A stretch of 64,000 nucleotides of DNA. It comes from Heterohyrax brucei (Eukaryota > Chordata > Mammalia > Hyracoidea > Procaviidae). How positions within the stretch are numbered: the first letter of the stretch is position 1; each line of letters starts with the position of its first letter. The position numbers were made by a program, and so were the translations under genes. The notes beneath the pieces are model-generated. The model did not search any database and was not told the origin of the DNA. It saw only the letters and a list, made by a program, of their open reading frames with translations. The DNA lies in the NCBI GenBank assembly GCA_028571685.1, contig CM053142.1:69279296-69343295 (forward strand), in the 5' to 3' direction. Positions 47,116-59,880 of the stretch are shown piece by piece.

Positions 47116-49194
47116 GCGTAGGACATATGAAAGCAGTATTTGCATTATGGAAAATCCTGTAACTGCGTATCTCCATTTACCAGCATTAAATGCCATAAAA
47201 ATAACTTTGGAATCATGTGAACATACAACATGAACTATGAAAAATTCCTTACTAGCCTGGAACACGTCCCTCCTGCAAATAGCTGCTCCAAAAAATCTCT
47301 TGCTTCTAGCTGAGTAAAGAATCAACTGTTATGAGATCTGAATGAAGGATATCACAAAATACAAAGAAGGATAAGACCTAACCTTTATTTTAATTCAAAA
47401 GAAAAACTGTGCTAGAGAATAGTCGAAAAGTGTGATACAGTATTTCAGTATAGATTTTTAAAAGCTTAATGAGGCACTAGTTTCTCTGAAGCAACTATAA
47501 AAAGTGAAGGTGAAGGAACTCATAGAACAGGTAACAAGACTACAAGGACATTTGAACTGTGAGCTGTCGGAAGTCAGGAACAAAAAAGGTGTAAAGAAAA
47601 ATTAACACTAACACTAAAACGAAAACAACTCTAAGAAGTGTGGGCTCCACTAAACAGAGTTTACAAATGTGATAATAGAAGAAAGTGGAAATGAGAAAAG
47701 TGAGCCAATAAAAAATTAAAGTGATTATAATGTAATAGGGAGAAAACAATATACAGATAGAGGAAATCTGGTGTATGCATAATGGGGGGAAGTTATAATG
47801 AAACAGAACAAATATTTAATTGTGTATTTGAAGGTAATTCTCCTATATTAATCTATATATCAAAAGGGCATGTCCTGGTCTAAAAACAAAGCAAACAAAT
47901 CCACAGCTTTACGTTAAAGTAATAAAAGAAATAAAGTCATTTAAACAACAACAACAACAAAAAATCAGGCAGCTTCAGACTTCTCCATTCCCTGGACTTA
48001 AAGGAAGAAGAGGTGGTTAGCAACACCTACATATAGATGAATAGAATCTTAAATAATTCAGACCTATTATGGTAAGTGAGGTACTCTAGTAATAAAACCT
48101 AAATTATGCATGTGTTTGAGTGGAGTTTATGAGAAACAAATACTAGTGACTTAGATATTATAGACTGGAAAGCAAAACAGTCCTGTTACACTCAGTAAGA
48201 TATAAATGGACATTTGTCACCTTGAAAAGCAAGCCATGTGCTCCCTAAAGCTGCAAAACCAGAAAATACAGTCAGAAAGCTATAAGTATCTTTAATATAT
48301 CAGACTGTTGGTATGACCTGGGTCTTCCTTCCCTGTTGCACTCAGATTAGAAGTAGCTGGACTACAAGCAGAAACAGCAAGGGCAATATCACCTTTGTAA
48401 GGGAAACATACTTTGCCTACAGTTACTATATGTATTTGAGAGTTCAATAACTTGCAGAATTGGAGAAAGAAAAAAAAAACTCACTGGATATCCTGTCATC
48501 CAAATTCATGTGGTTACAAAGCCAAGCTTTTGCAGAAGGCAAGGTTGGTGCTTCACATACAAAAGCAATGACCTACCAGCAAAGACATGATGTACGTCTT
48601 GCCTTTCCTCTCATACATGTTGTTTCAGTGACCTCAAGGCAATGACTAATAATTAAAAGGAAGGAACTAGTCTCAGAACAAAGTATGCAAATATATTCTT
48701 TGACTAAGCTTACTTTCACATGGAGTTGGATTAAATCAAAATAGACTAAAAGGCTAATAAGTTTGGAGGGAAATCTTTGCTGCGGTAGAGGGCAGCTGAC
48801 CCCCGACAGTGTCTACTCAGTCCTTAATGCAATCCAAGGCTCCCTAAAATGTCAGCAGAAAGTATTCATAAAATGAATGCAAACCCCAGATAGTTACACT
48901 CTCCAAAGTAACCTCAGATGTGACTGTAGAGAGTAACGCACCAGGGAGAACTGACAGAGAGTGGCACCTGGGCCTGTGAATGGACAATGAACAGGACAAC
49001 TTCTTAGAGAGCAGAACTTCATCTACCAGCTTGACTTAACCAAGGAGCTCACTCAGTTGGAGAGCAGGGAGTTCTCATCATTCTTGTCCGAAGATCTGAT
49101 TATTACTGTGGAAAAACAACTCTGCATGTTTCCTGGTGATCGTTGGAGCCACTAAACTAGTCTTGAATTGTATACCTAGTTGATTTGTTGTTTA
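47116..49194 (-). other. CD163 intron segment, nothing recognised
   Basis: About 2 kb of AT-rich sequence with no recognised repeat, apart from a short (AAC)n run near 47.95 kb. Confidence 0.5.
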
Positions 49195-50615
49195 TATATA
49201 CTTTAAAAAACATTGTGTTTTCAGGGAAAGCTTATATGTAATTTGAGTCAGTTTCTCATACAAAAACTTACCCTGCTACGTCACCTTAGCTGCTCTCCCC
49301 ACAATGTGACAGCATACTCTTCCTCTCCACCCTGACATTCCTGCATCCACTCAACCAGCTCCCATCTCCTTCTTTCTTTGCCTCTGGACAGTTAGTCTCC
49401 TGTATCTACTTAAGCCAAGAAGCACACCCCTCTCCAGTATTATTTTGTGTCTTATAGACCAGTTCAGTCTTTGTCTGAGGAGAAGAGTTAGCTTGGGAAT
49501 GGCTTCAGTTCTGGGCTAAGAGAGTCCAGGTGTTGTGTCTTCTGGGGACTCACCAGTCTGTCAGACAATCAAGTCTGGTCTTTTTACTGGCGTCTGAGTT
49601 CTGCACCCCACATTTATCTCACTCTATAAGGGTTTTTTTGTTGGGTTCCCTTATAAGGGAAGTCATTGGTGGTAGCCAGACACCATCTGATGTCATGTTG
49701 ATTTATCATCTGGTTTATGTGGCCCTTTTTGTCTCTTGGTCTTGTGTTTTTCTTATGTCTTTGAAGTTTTTCATTCTCTTGTGTTCCAAGTGGGTTGAGA
49801 CCAACTGATGCTTCTCAGATGGCTGCTTTTTAGCTTTTAAGACCCCAGATCGCACTACAGTCAGACACAGAACATTTTCTTAACAAACTTTATTATGCCA
49901 GTTGACCTAGATGTCCCCTAAAACCATGATCCCCAGACACCTGCCCCCTGCTTCTCTGTCCCATAAAGTGTCTGGTTGTATTTAGAAAATTTCTTAGCTT
50001 TTGGTTTAGCCCAGTTGTGCTGACTTCTCTACGGTGTGTTGTCCCCCTTTTATCTAAAATAATTCTAGTCTATTATGAAACTGGTAAATACCTTCTCCCT
50101 CCCAACCCTCATAACCATCAAACACTGTTTTCTGTTTTTAAACCATTTCTTGAGTTCTTGTAATAGTAGTCTCATACAATATTTGTCTTTTTGTGACTAA
50201 TTTCATCTTTCAGATTTCTCCATGTAGTGAGATGTTTCTCAAATTCATCATTGTTCTTTATCATTGCATAATATTCCATTGTGTGGCTCGATTATAGTTT
50301 ATTTATCCATTTATCTGTTGATGGGCACCTAGGTTTATTCAAACCCTTTGCTATTGTAGACAGTGCTTCAGTAAACACCAGTGTGTATGTCTCTATTTGT
50401 GTGGCAGCTCTTATTTCTCTAGAATATATTCCAAAAATGCTGTTGCCGGATTGTATGGTATTTCTATTTCTAGCTTTTTAAGAAAGCACCAAGTAGATTT
50501 CCAAAGTGGTTGTAACATTTTATATTACCACTAGCAGTTGATAAGTGTTCCAGTCTCTCCACAGCCTCTTGAACAATTATTATTTTGTGTTTTTTGAATT
50601 AATGTATTTGGATTA
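49195..50615 (-). mobile_element. L1 3' UTR and ORF2 end
   Basis: Antisense L1: 3' UTR to about 50.2 kb, then ORF2 end sequence ('tatttatccatttatctgtt'). 5'-truncated at about 50615. It is in gene-sense orientation. Confidence 0.85.
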
Positions 50616-50651
50616 TTTAAGTGATAAAAAAGAAAGGCAAAACTTTGCTTC

Positions 50652-50830
50652 TGGTTGTTGTTAGGTGCTGTAGCAGGTTCTGACTCATAAAGACCCCATG
50701 TAAAACAGAATGAAACACTGCCTGGTCCTGGCTATCCTCACAATCCTTGCTATGTTTGAGCCCATAGCTACAGCCCCCATGTCAATCCATTTCATTTGAG
50801 GGTTTTCCTTTTTTCCTTGCCCAAAGTAAA
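50652..50830 (-). mobile_element. RTE-type LINE 3' tail fragment
   Basis: Antisense 3' end of RTE: 'ggttgttgttaggtgctg' onward, then the 'gaatgaaacactgcctggtc' region. Confidence 0.8.
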
Positions 50831-51859
50831 CTGACCTTGTATTTTACTTTGCCTTCTTAAGACACTGTTACTTGGTTCTATTTTATATGCAGCTGAACTT
50901 AAAGCCAATTAATATAAAACATAATTCACAAGACAAAATAAAAAGCATCTGAGTATAAAAGGAAACTATTAAACATGTAAGTATGTTTACACAGATCTCA
51001 AAAAAGATCGCAAAGTGAAATATATTTTTGGTTGCAACATAATGCATAATATAACAATATCTCATTATATTATATAATGATATGGTTATTAGTTATAACT
51101 AAGCTAAGATTAAATATATCTCTCATCTCAAGAAAGTAATCTAACCGGATTCCTTCTTTAAACAAGCACTAATTTGGAATGAGTGTAAATCGTGCACCCC
51201 AAACCCAAAAATGGTTCATAAAAGTAAAAAATAAGAGACTAGAAAAAGTAAATAATGCAGTAGTTATAGGATTACCATCAGACAGGTTTGAGTCTGAACA
51301 AAAATCATTCAATGACGAAATGATGTTTTATAATATTGAAAAGCAATTCACAATGGCCACAGAACAATCACATGCAGACCCACACCCCAGATTCATAAAG
51401 TATCAACACTTACAAACTACAGAAGATTCAAAATGAAACAAATAGCACCACATTAGTGGTAAAACACTTTAATTTACCTGTCTCAATTCTGTCCAGTTAC
51501 ATGGGTTAAAAAAAAAAGCAAAAATGAAGAAGATTCAAATAAAAAAGTTATTAAAGAATAACAGAATTTATGTGATGGAGCTACTAGTGTACTACCACTT
51601 TATTTATAAGTAGATATTTAGCTTCAAATATTTGTATTAACAAGAAAGAAAGAATACAAATTAATTAGGCACCCAGCTTGAGAAGTTGGAAGGGAAAAAG
51701 AGAGCTTTAGAAATCAGAAGTTAATTAATACAAAGATGAACAAATTTTAATAAATTAGAAAACAAAGACAGCATTTATTTTTTAAGAAAATTTCAAAGAT
51801 CAGTTCTTTAGAGTAAGTTTTCAGAAGTAAAAACAGTAGCTACTCCTATGAAATAAAGG
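50831..51859 (-). other. CD163 intron segment, AT-rich
   Basis: No gene or repeat was recognised. The open frame at 51179-51436 may be unrecognised L1 or chance. Confidence 0.4.
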
Positions 51860-54800
51860 AACTTGAAGAACAGAAATAAACTTCCGGCCAACTTAACAAC
51901 ATAGACAGAAGTACCACACTGTCTCTCCACAACCAAGACCTAAAAAACAAGTAAAACAGAGACAAACATCAATCCTGGAACACGAAACGTCAAATGAAGA
52001 GATAAAGATCTCAGCCAAAAACCAAGTGGAATAAGAAACTCAACAGAAAATAGAGAGTGAGAAGAGATATGACAGAAAGTTTTCTATCAGCTAACCCAGC
52101 GTGGATTCATCATCTTGGATGCCTGTCATAGATAAGCAGTCGGGAACACAGATTTAGGGAGGTCTCAATGGAGGTTAAAGCACCTAGTGGCAAAGCAAGG
52201 TATGCTTTTCCATTCTCGTCTTCTCCCTGCTGCTCTATCATCGATGCATTCTGGCTAGCTGCAGTAACTCAGCCAACTAAAAGGGCAGTGTCTGTACCAC
52301 TTGGATTCTCCACACCCACACTGGAGATTGGCAGATGAGGAGTACTCAGAAGCACCTTCAGGAGCTCCCAGAAAGACCAGATCACCCACTGGACCTGCCT
52401 TGCTGTGCTGTAGCTCAGGGACTGGCTCTGCCTATTGGACAAGGAGATGAAAAATATTGTGGCCACAGACAAACAAACAACAAAGAACGCACAGCTTGCC
52501 TGCTGTCACATAACCAAACACAACAAAAAATCAGGATGAAACAAACAAATGTACAATCAATAAACAAAAATAATAATGTACACTCAATAAACAAAGATAA
52601 TAATGACCCAAAGACAGCAGACAATATTAAAACAAACAAAAAACGAGGACTATCCAAAACTAAAGCAAATACAACCAGCAATCAGAGAGCTTAATCTGTA
52701 AATGACAACAACATCAGAACAACAGAGGAAGAAATAAATGTTGTAGAACTTCCAAACAGAGCTGAAGGCAAGGCATTATGAAATAATAACAGACTGGTTC
52801 AAACCTAAGAAGACAAGGGTAAATTTCAAGGTAATACACAAAGAAATTCAAAACACTTACTCATCCAAATAAAGGAAAACATAAAATCTCAATTTAAAAA
52901 AATTCACAAAAACAAAAGAAGTGAAAAAGAAATCCACAAACCCAAAGAATTCAACACAAGAGACTAAGAGGAACAAAGAAAATGTCAGCACCGCAAAAAC
53001 AAGGCAGTGGGATAATATATATAAAACTTTAAAACTTCAGTCAGGGAAAACCTTGTGAATAGCAGAGGAACTCTGTCAGATATAGTGCCGAGAAATAAGC
53101 CCCCAAGTTTGGAAGATACTCAGAATACGACCGGGGAAGAACTGCCCCTTCAAAGTAGAGTCAACCTTAATGTCGTGGTGGGAGAAAAGCCTTTAGGATT
53201 TTCCTTTGCTGACATGGCACAAGTCAAAATGAGAAGAAACAGCTGAAAACATTCATTAATAATCAGAACATATAACGTATGATGTATGAATCTAGAAAAA
53301 TGAGAAATCATTAAAAGTGAAATGGAATGCATCTACATTGATATCCTAGGCATTAGCAAGCTGAATCCGACAATCATATGTTCTATTACGCTAGGAATGA
53401 AAACTTCAGGAGGAATGATGCTATGTTCATCATCGAAATGAACATTTCAAGATCTGTCCTGAAGTGCAATGCTGTCAGTGATAGGACTATATCCATAGGC
53501 CTACAAGAAAGGCCAGTTACTACAACTATTATTCAAACTTACACACCAAACGCTAAGGCCAAAGATGAAGAGACTGAAGTTTTTTACCAGCTTCTTCAGT
53601 CTGGGATTGATGGAACATGCAACCAGGACACATTGATAATTACTGGTGACTGGAATGCAAAAGTTGGAAATGAAGAATGATTGTTAGCTGGAAAATACGA
53701 CCTTGGTGATAGAAATAACGCCAGAGATCACATGACAGAAATTTGCAAGACTAAAGACTTCTTCATTGCAAATACCTTTTTCAACCAACACAAATGGCAA
53801 CTGTACATTTGTACCTCACCAGATGGAATACATAGGAACAAAATCGATGATGACTTCATATCAGCAGTCAGAACAAAACCAGGTGCTGATTGTGGCACAG
53901 ATCGTCAATTGCTCATACACAGATTCAAACTGAAACTGAAGAAAATTAGAACAAGTTCACAAGAGCCAAAGTATGACCTCGAGTATATGCCTCCTGAGTT
54001 TAAAGACCATTTCAAGAACACGTTTGATGTGCTGACCACTAAAGACTGCAGACCAGACGTATTGTGGAATGACATCAAATTCTCATCCATGAGGAGAAAA
54101 AGAGGTCATCAAAAAGACAGGAAAGAAGGAAAAGACCAAACTGGATGTCAGAGGAGGCTCTAAAACTTGCTCTTGAACATTGAGCAGCTAAAGCAAAAAG
54201 TAGGGATGGAGAAGCAAAAGATCTAAACAGAAGATTTTGAATAGCAGCTTGAGAAGACAAAATAAAAGATTATAATGACATGTGCAAAGAGCTGGAAATG
54301 GAAAACCAGAAGGGAAGAACACTGTCTGCATTTCTTAAGTTGGAAGAACTGAAAAAAAAAATTAAATCTCAAGTTGTAGTAGTGAAGGATTCTACATGGA
54401 AAATATTAAATGACTCAGAGAACATCCAGAGAAGATGGGAGCAGTACACAGAATCATTGTATCAGAAAGAAACCGGTCAATATTCAGTCATTTGAAGCAG
54501 TAGCATATGATCAGGAACCAATGGTAATGAAGGAAGGAAGAAGGCAAAGCTGCGTTGAAGGCATTGGTAAAAAACAAGATGCTGGGAACTGATGGAATAT
54601 CCACTGGAATATTTAAACAAACAGATGCAACACTGGAAATGCTCCTTCATCTATTTCAAGAAATTTGGGGGACAGCTATCTGGCCAACTGACTGCAAGAG
54701 ATACATATTTATGCCCATTCCAGAGAAAGGTAATCCAACCAAATGCAAAAGTTACCAAGCAACATCATTAATATCACACACAAATAAAACTTTGCTCAAG

Positions 54801-56530
54801 ATCATTCAAAAGTGACTGCAAGAATATATTGACAAGAAACTGCCAGAAATTCAAGCTGGATTCAGAAGAGGATGTAGAACCAGGGTTATCATTGCTGTTG
54901 TCAGACAGATCTTGACTGAAAGCAGAGAACACCAGAAAGATCTTAGTGTTTCATTGACTATACAAAGGCATTCAACTGTGTGGATCATAACAAATTATGC
55001 CTAACATTGCATAAAACCAGAATCCCAGAACACTTAATTGTGCCCCTAAGGAATTGTATATGGATCAAGAGGCAGTTGTGCAAACAGAACAAGGGGACAC
55101 TGCATGGTTTAAAATCAGGAAAGCTGTGTGTCAGGGTTGGATCCTTTCACCATAATTTTTCAATCTGTATGCTGAGCAAATAATCTGAGAAACTGGATTA
55201 TATGAAGAAGAACGAAGCATCAAGATTGGAGGACGATTCTTTAACAACCTGTGTTACACAGATGACACCTCCTTACTCACTGGAAGTGAAGATTTGAAAC
55301 ACTTACTGACGAAGATCAAGGACCACAGCCTTCAGTATGAATTGCACCTCAATGTCAAGAAAGCAAAAATCCTCACAAGAGGACCAGCAAGCACCATCGT
55401 CATAAGTGGAGAAGGGATTGAGGTTGTCAAAGAATTTGTTTTACTTGGGTCAACAATAAATGCCCATGGAAGCAGCAGTCAAGAAATCAAAAAATGCATT
55501 GCACTGGGAAAATTTGCTGCAAAGAATCTCTTTAAAGTATTGAAAAGTAAAGATGTCACCTTAAAGACTAAAGTGTGCCTGACCCAAGCCATGGTATTTT
55601 CAGTTGCATCATAGCCATGTGAAAGCTAGACAATGAACAAAGAAGGCAGAAAAAGAATTGATGCCTTTGAATCGTGGTGTTCGGAGAACTGTTGAATGTA
55701 CCACAGACTGCCAAAAGAACAAACAGATATGTTCTTGGAAGCAGAGATGGCAGGACTGTGTCTTACATGCCTTGGACATGTTGTCAGGATCAGTCCCTGG
55801 AGAAGAACATCATGCTTGGTTGAGTAGAGGGTTAGCGAAAAAGAGGAAGACCCTCAACGAAATGGATTGACACAGTGGCCACAACAATAGGCTTATATAT
55901 AAAGATCATTCTGGACATGGCAAAAGACCAGGCAGTGTTTCATTCTGTTGTCCATAGGGTCACTATGAGTTAGAATTGACTCAATGGTACCTAACGACAA
56001 CAAAAAGAAAGCACTACAAAATGACAGCAATAAACTCACACCTATTAACAATTACAATGCATGTAAATGACCTAAATGTACCTGTAAAGAGAGAACGAGT
56101 GACAGAATGGGTGAAAAAAAAAAAAAAAAAAAAAGCCCAAACCCAGTATTCATCAATATGCTGCTTACAAGAGACACACGTTAGGAAAAAAGACACTGCT
56201 AGTACAGCGATGGATACATTGAGCAATGGAATAGAATTGAGAATCCAGATGTAAATCCATCCAAAGTCCATGAAATGTGAAAAGTCAAGTCTTTTTAGCA
56301 GATGGTCCTGGTAAAATTTGATGTCTTCTCATAACACAGAGCAAACTGGAGGCCACTATGCTGAGTAAATGCATCAGTCACAGAATGACAGGAGTTACAT
56401 GAGACCACTAATATGAAAACTCATGAAAAGGTTTGCACATGGAGAGAAACAATCTTTGACGGTTACCAGGGAAGGGGATGGGGTTGGGATGGAAGGAAAA
56501 AAAAAAACCACCATCTACTCATGGTATTTC
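51860..56530 (+). mobile_element. Plus-strand L1 (5' UTR/ORF1, ORF2 start, 3' UTR) split by an RTE
   Basis: 51860-53040 holds L1 5' UTR and a decayed ORF1 region. After the RTE, 55999-56270 reads NSHLLTITMHVNDLNVPVKR and SSICCLQETHVRKKD, the start of L1 ORF2p (endonuclease). From about 56270 the sequence jumps to L1 3' UTR, so most of ORF2 is deleted. It is antisense to CD163. The left edge is uncertain. Confidence 0.75.
53041..55998 (+). mobile_element. RTE-type LINE, nearly full length, inactive
   Basis: This is the best-preserved RTE copy. The endonuclease region has DTLIITGDWNAKVGNEE. The reverse transcriptase region has FIDYTKAFNCVDHNK (53041-55998 frame changes included), where motif A has Asn in place of the second Asp of KAFD. 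The YxDD box reads YTDD at 55255-55266. It is followed by the 3' region (FVLLGSTINAHGSSSQEIKK) and a 3' end 'ggtcactatgagttagaatt'. There are stops and frameshifts throughout (for example TGA after GNEE). It is inserted in the L1. Confidence 0.9.
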
Positions 56531-57786
56531 TGTCAGAGTAGCACTAGATAATTGAGACAACTTGCATATCAAAATAAATTGTGTAATTGGATAATAATCT
56601 ATTCCGTAAAATAGAAATCTGAGTTTAAACAGACACGAACAGATAAATGAATAAATTGAACGCCCCCCAAAGGCAGAAATTTACACACTAACACATCATA
56701 ACAGAATTGTTATAAATACAATTGACACAGAAAAAGTTACGATTCAGAAGATCTTAAATACAGATATGAAATGTATAGATTAATCTGTATAATGTCATCA
56801 TTGGATAACTAAAGAGGTGATACCTACATATGGATTTGCTTGTGTTTTTTGTATTTGCGTGAGAGATCTTTTAAACTGATACACAAAAACTTCATCCATA
56901 TTAAGCTACCTATGAGGAGATGAATTGGATAATTGCAAGTGGTAGTCAAGGAAGATTTTGCACTTTCCTGTTCTGAAGATTAAATCATGTGACTATATTG
57001 CCAATCAAGAAAAAAAAATGATGTTAACTGTTCAAATGTATGCATTAAAAGATTGCCTTGTCTTCAGTGATTCCCTCAGCTGGGGCACCCAGGTTAGACG
57101 ATACCTGGGTGATGCCACTTGTTAGCGGGCATGCAGCATGTAGAAGTTTCCGCCCTGTGTGTGGTTCTCTACAAGTCTAATATTTCTGCTCTTATAGCGT
57201 TTTACTCACAGTCTTTTCACCATATTAAGAAGTTATGCCAATACATTGCCTTAGTTTTGAAAACATATTACTTTAAAGTTAGCACTTGTACAAATGTAAT
57301 TAACATAAAAATATAAAGATTATCCAGAAATCTACACATCTCACAGCTCCTTTTGAACTTTTGAGAGAGGTTAAAGAGTGAAATATGCACAGAAGGAGGA
57401 AAATTCTTTCACAATAAGTTTCAGTCCTGCCGTTTATCTGAAATAAACACTTATAAAATGATTTGGTGAGACTCACATGAAAGACATATTTCAGCCTTTC
57501 TTTAAAAATTTCAGTCTTCCTTAGTCTTTTACCCTCCATTAATTTAAATTAAAAAGTACTCAGAAGAGTTGGGAATCAGTTAAAGCCAACAAAAGACTCG
57601 TTTGCCCAAGGCACCAAACGGCTTACAAATTTTCCCCGAGACTCTGATCGTGAAATTTGTATAGATGTTTTCTAGTTTCTTAAGAAACTAGGAACAGCCA
57701 CATGTTTGTGGCCTTGACTTCTCATAACTTTTAAGGCTATTACTGGAAATTTGCTCCTTTGAAATTAAATTTCCTGTTAGTGGACT
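56531..57786 (-). other. CD163 intron segment beside SRCR4
   Basis: No transposon was recognised. It contains a 20-bp perfect palindrome (57672-57691) next to a 29-bp copy of SRCR4 exon sequence (57692-57720). Confidence 0.6.
57692..57720 (-). repeat. 29-bp intronic copy of SRCR4 exon sequence
   Basis: It matches 58092-58120 in the SRCR4 exon at 28 of 29 bases (one t/c difference), same orientation, 400 bp apart. The flanks do not match. Confidence 0.85.
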
Positions 57787-57958
57787 GGAAACCCTGGTAG
57801 TATAGTGGTTAAGTGCTATGGCTGCTAACCAAAAAGTAGGCAGTTCCAGTCTGCCTGGTTCTACCTGGAAACACTAGGGAGCAGTTATCCTCTGTCCATA
57901 GGGTCACTATGAGTCAGAATGGACTTGACAGCAGCGGACTTACTTTTTTTCTTTTTTG
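57787..57958 (+). mobile_element. AfroSINE with 11-bp target duplication
   Basis: Full plus-strand copy flanked by gttagtggact at 57776-57786 and 57959-57969. The tail is T-rich. It sits next to the SRCR4 donor site. Confidence 0.92.
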
Positions 57959-57985
57959 GTTAGTGGACTTGATAGAAAGTCTTAC

Positions 57986-58306
57986 CTGAGCAGGTGACTT
58001 TGGCTTCACTGTAGTGATCACAGGGAAGTCCCCCCCATTGCCAGTTCTTGCAGTCCCACAGGGAAGTTTCATTTCCTTCACAGCTGCCTACGAACAGCCA
58101 CATGTTCGTGGCCTTGACTTTGGAATAAGTTTGGTAGGATGTTTTAAGCACAGATCCGCATCCCAGCTGCTGGCAAACTACATTGGCTTCTTTGAGTCCC
58201 CAGTGTCTGCCACACACCTTCCCTGATAGTTTCTGAATTTCCACCTCCAGTGTCCCAGCACAGCGGCTGCCTCCACCTACAAGTCTCAACTCCAGATCTG
58301 ATCCAT
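57986..58306 (-). CDS. CD163: CD163 exon: SRCR domain 4
   Basis: This 107-codon exon encodes SRCR4. It begins [18 protein letters not shown] and has the feature typical of CD163 SRCR4: the usual WGTVCDD core is replaced by [11 protein letters not shown]. It continues [20 protein letters not shown] and ends [10 protein letters not shown]. Eight cysteines are present, but the acidic pair after the second cysteine is missing, as in human, so a canonical calcium site is not expected. The acceptor is ctgcag and the donor G|gtaag is at 57985. A young AfroSINE with its target duplication sits only about 16 bp past the donor. A stretch of this exon (58092-58120) is repeated in the next intron. That intron is about 14.9 kb long and full of transposons. 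Confidence 0.95.
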
Positions 58307-58667
58307 CTGCAGGACAGACATAAATTTAGGTCTTAGACATTTATGCTGATTGACTCCCAAAAGGTATTTTTTGTCTTGCTCCTTACCACATAATCAGATA
58401 TTTACCTATCTCCTGGCTATTTTAGAAACAGTAAGTAGAGACCACGAATTTGGTTAGAAAGGGGATTGTAGTTTCAAGAGTAAAATATATTTTCAGTGGT
58501 TGAAAAATAGGAGCCAGTCATGTGTAAAAAGAGTGACCCCTAGAAGTTTGCCTCACTGAGCTCCAGGTAGATTTAGAGCTCTAAATATAATCTCTCACAG
58601 CAGTCTAAACAATTACTATAGAAAAGAGAGTCAGACAAATCTTCAGATAAGAAATATATTAAAAATG
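58307..58667 (-). other. CD163 intron segment, nothing recognised
   Basis: Part of the SRCR3-SRCR4 intron. No repeat was recognised. Confidence 0.5.
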
Positions 58668-58868
58668 AAAACCCCAAATCGTGAAACTTGCCATTGAGTT
58701 GATTCTAACTCAAGGCAACCCCATGTGTTGCAAAGTAGAACTGCTCCACAGAGTTTTCTTGGTTATAACCTTTATGAAAGCAGATTGCCAAACCTTTCTT
58801 CTACGGAGTGGCTGGATGGGTTCAAACAGCCAACGTCTGGGTTAGCGACCAGTCAAAAACTGCTTTGG
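58668..58868 (-). mobile_element. AfroSINE, longer variant
   Basis: Antisense copy ('ttgagttgattctaactcaa') with the longer middle segment. It lies about 80 bp from the SRCR3 donor. Confidence 0.8.
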
Positions 58869-58950
58869 TGTTTCTACTTCTCACAACTCACACTTATGCT
58901 TATTCCTGAAGAACACAGGCCCTTCTGTCTCTGGTTTTCTTTTAACTCAC

Positions 58951-59271
58951 CAGAACATGTCACACCAGCGTCTTCATTATGATTGCAATAATGCTTCCCC
59001 CATTCACGGTGTCTGCAGCGCCAGAGAGCAGCTTCATGCCCTTGGCAGTGGACACCGTCAAGCCAGATGGATCCAGATCCCGCGCTAGCATTAACTCTAC
59101 CAATCGCGGTGACGGCAGTTGGACATCCCAGTTGTTTACAGGTCACAGCAGCATCAGTACTGTCCCAGCCATCATCACATATGGTCCCCCATTCTCCTTG
59201 GAATTTCACTTCCAATCTTCCTGAACATTTATTGACTCCATCTACCAGTCTCAGGTCCAGATCTGCTCCCT
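58951..59271 (-). CDS. CD163: CD163 exon: SRCR domain 3
   Basis: This 107-codon exon encodes SRCR3, the domain most directly tied to haptoglobin-haemoglobin binding in human CD163. It begins [13 protein letters not shown], carries [14 protein letters not shown], then [14 protein letters not shown], and ends [10 protein letters not shown]. All eight cysteines are present. The acidic CDD and NEDAG residues that form the calcium-dependent ligand site in the family are intact, so ligand binding is probably conserved. RVNAS is a possible N-glycosylation site. Acceptor cag precedes 59271 and donor G|gtgag follows 58951. The domain is close to the human sequence and shows no break. Confidence 0.96.
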
Positions 59272-59533
59272 CTGTGATAAGAACACAGTAACATGTCAGT
59301 GATAAGGAAGCAGGAAGAAAGAGACTATAAATTGCTGTGCCTGAGATGAGTAAGGGAAGAAGATAGAGAAAAGAATAATATAAAAAGGCTAAAAAATTTG
59401 AATATGGTAGGAGAGTGGGTATGCCAAGAAGACATGATGTTTCAATATAGAGAGCATGTTGAATATAAGAGTTCCTAAAGGAAAATCCAGGGGTAAATAT
59501 TAGTTAGCCTAAAAACAGCAAAACTATTGTTGC

Positions 59534-59686
59534 AGAAACCTTGGTGGCATGGGGGTGTAAGGGCTACGTCTGCTAACCAAAATGTCAGCGGTCCAAATCC
59601 ACCAGGTACTCCTTGGAATCTCTGTGGGGCAGTTCTACTCTGTCCCCTAAGGTTGCTATGAGTCGGACACAACATGATGGTGGTGG
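59534..59686 (+). mobile_element. AfroSINE
   Basis: Plus-strand copy from 'gaaaccttggtggcatggg' to 'ctatgagtcggacacaac'. Confidence 0.88.
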
Positions 59687-59689
59687 TGG

Positions 59690-59880
59690 GTACTGTTTTT
59701 GAGGCATTTCTGACTCACGGTGACTTCATGAGTTTCAGATTGGAACTCTGCCTTCTTGGGTTTTCAATAGCTGTGATTTTTCAGAACTAGATTGCCTGGT
59801 CTTTCTTCTGAGGTACCTCTGAGTGGATTCCAGCTGCCAATCTCTCTATTAGTAGCCAGGCTCTTGTGCCACCTAGAGAC
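59690..59880 (-). mobile_element. AfroSINE, longer variant
   Basis: Antisense copy directly next to the previous plus-strand SINE, tail to tail. Confidence 0.8.

Larger units (their letters stand above)
43088..57985 (-). other. Large (about 14.9 kb) CD163 intron between SRCR4 and SRCR5
   Basis: The intron is filled with transposons: six same-strand AfroSINEs (43.7-47.1 kb), an L1 3' end (49.2-50.6 kb), an RTE tail fragment, a plus-strand L1 carrying an RTE copy (51.9-56.5 kb) and one plus-strand SINE beside the SRCR4 donor. No further exon was found in it. Confidence 0.85.

Noticed and set aside
53378-55870. Several open frames resembling endonuclease and reverse transcriptase
   Set aside because: They are pieces of one RTE LINE broken by stops and frameshifts, not host genes. 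Annotated as a mobile element.
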